A DNA stretch of 7,679 bases from an uncultured Bacilli bacterium (GTDB lineage: Bacteria > Bacillota_I > Bacilli_A > RF39 > UBA660). Both the position numbers and the translations under genes were made by a program. Each line of letters opens with the position of its first letter. Position 1 is the stretch's first letter. The notes beneath the pieces are model-generated. The model was given only the letters and a program-made list of their open reading frames with translations. It had not been told where the DNA came from and did no database searches. This document shows positions 7,072 through 7,679 of this stretch, in pieces. The DNA lies in NCBI GenBank assembly GCA_934167785.1, contig CAKPLX010000055.1, positions 1 through 7,679 of the forward strand, in the 5' to 3' direction.

Positions 7072-7679
7072 ATGAAAGAAATTAACTTAGAAAAAATATA
7101 TAATGAATGTATTAATTATAGTAACGAAATTAAAAATCCAATATTAAAAGAAGTTGCTCAAAAGGCTTTTGCAGATTATAAAGAAAAATTACTAAATAAA
7201 CCAGCAACACCGGGTTCTCATCATTTTTATAAAGGCGGATTATTATATCATATATATAGTGTTACAAGAAATTCTATTGAAATATGTAACTTATATTCAG
7301 ATTTAGAAGTTGACAAAGATTTAGTTATTTTTGGAGCTTTACTTCATGATATAGGAAAATGTAACGATTTTAATGATTTTAGAGAAGAAAATTATGATTC
7401 TATAAATGGAAATAGTATGGCATTATTAGGGCATTCATATGAGGGAACTCATATTGTTGAAAATTATCTAAAGGAATATGAAATAGATGAACAATTTAAA
7501 AATCAAGTTATTCATATGATAGGAAGCCATATGAAGGAATATAGTGAGTGGGGTGCACTAGTTCTTCCAAAAATGTTAGAAGTAATTATTATAAATTATG
7601 CAGATAGTATGGATGCTTATTTTGAACCAGCACATGATATTATAAAAAATGCAAAAAAGGGTGAACTATATAAAGTTGG
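7072..7679 (+). CDS. HD-domain phosphohydrolase, YhaM-like, cut by the window end
   Basis: The first 202 codons of a gene that runs off the window. The ATG is preceded by AAGGGAGG (7054-7061) with a 10-base gap. An HD-fold metal-dependent phosphohydrolase is clear: His60 (GGLLYH), the HDIGK motif at 92-96 (His92, Asp93), His121 (LLGH), His148 and His153, and Asp178 (NYADSMDA). The order PATPGSHH...GGLLYH...ALLHDIGK...LLGH...SH...LPKMLE...ADSMDA closely follows the C-terminal HD half of the 3'-5' exoribonuclease YhaM. YhaM itself has an N-terminal OB-fold RNA-binding domain; here only about 45 residues precede the HD fold, so that domain is missing. The SHH pair of YhaM is SHM here, a possible change near the active site. 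It may act on RNA ends, nucleotides or another phosphoester. It lies 34 bases after the peptidase gene with no terminator between. Confidence 0.87.
   Translation, partial: MKEINLEKIYNECINYSNEIKNPILKEVAQKAFADYKEKLLNKPATPGSHHFYKGGLLYHIYSVTRNSIEICNLYSDLEVDKDLVIFGALLHDIGKCNDFNDFREENYDSINGNSMALLGHSYEGTHIVENYLKEYEIDEQFKNQVIHMIGSHMKEYSEWGALVLPKMLEVIIINYADSMDAYFEPAHDIIKNAKKGELYKV

Noticed and set aside
1..7679. Alternative genetic code with TGA as tryptophan
   Set aside because: All tryptophans in the genes are TGG and no frame needs a TGA read-through; absence of TGA stops among seven genes is unsurprising at this base composition.

Overview
The window is very AT-rich and densely packed. All genes lie on the + strand, with short A-rich gaps and purine-rich Shine-Dalgarno (SD) sequences (GGAGG, AAGGAG, AAGGGAGG). 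This points to a low-GC Firmicute, most likely a clostridial or related gut anaerobe. The standard bacterial code fits: tryptophan is always TGG, and the seven visible stops are six TAA and one TAG, with no TGA read as sense. Nothing here gives a species.

Block 1 (1-3413) holds the C-terminal part of a Cof-type HAD phosphatase whose start lies upstream of the window, a 12-helix MFS-like permease (459-1664), and a full-length ABC exporter half-transporter with fused ATPase (1683-3413). The gaps are only 5 and 18 bases, so they look like one transcript. The ABC exporter has a changed signature motif (FSVGQ) and lacks the usual loop before it.

Block 2 (3496-6075) is a textbook three-gene ABC-2 transporter: a separate ATPase of the COG4586 type followed by two different six-helix permeases (COG4587 and COG3694 types, DUF990/ABC2_membrane_6-like). 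The ATPase and first permease overlap by 7 bases. The SD of the second permease is made from the last codons of the first. This looks like translational coupling for fixed subunit ratios. The family is mostly uncharacterised; export of a small hydrophobic or toxic compound is the usual inference.

Block 3 (6123-7679) holds an S66-family serine peptidase (LD-carboxypeptidase/MccF-like) with a complete Ser-Glu-His triad, then an HD-domain phosphohydrolase resembling the HD half of the exoribonuclease YhaM but without its OB-fold N-terminus. The HD gene is cut by the window end.

There are no RNA genes, CRISPR arrays, insertion sequences or clear intrinsic terminators. The longest gap is 82 bases (3414-3495) and is the most plausible place for a new promoter. 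Two starts should be moved inward (to 1683 and 5281), because upstream in-frame starts sit inside or against the SD. I see no strong evidence of a wholly new system. The most interesting features are three transporters of different classes side by side, the S66 peptidase next to an exporter, and the HD-only YhaM-like protein.
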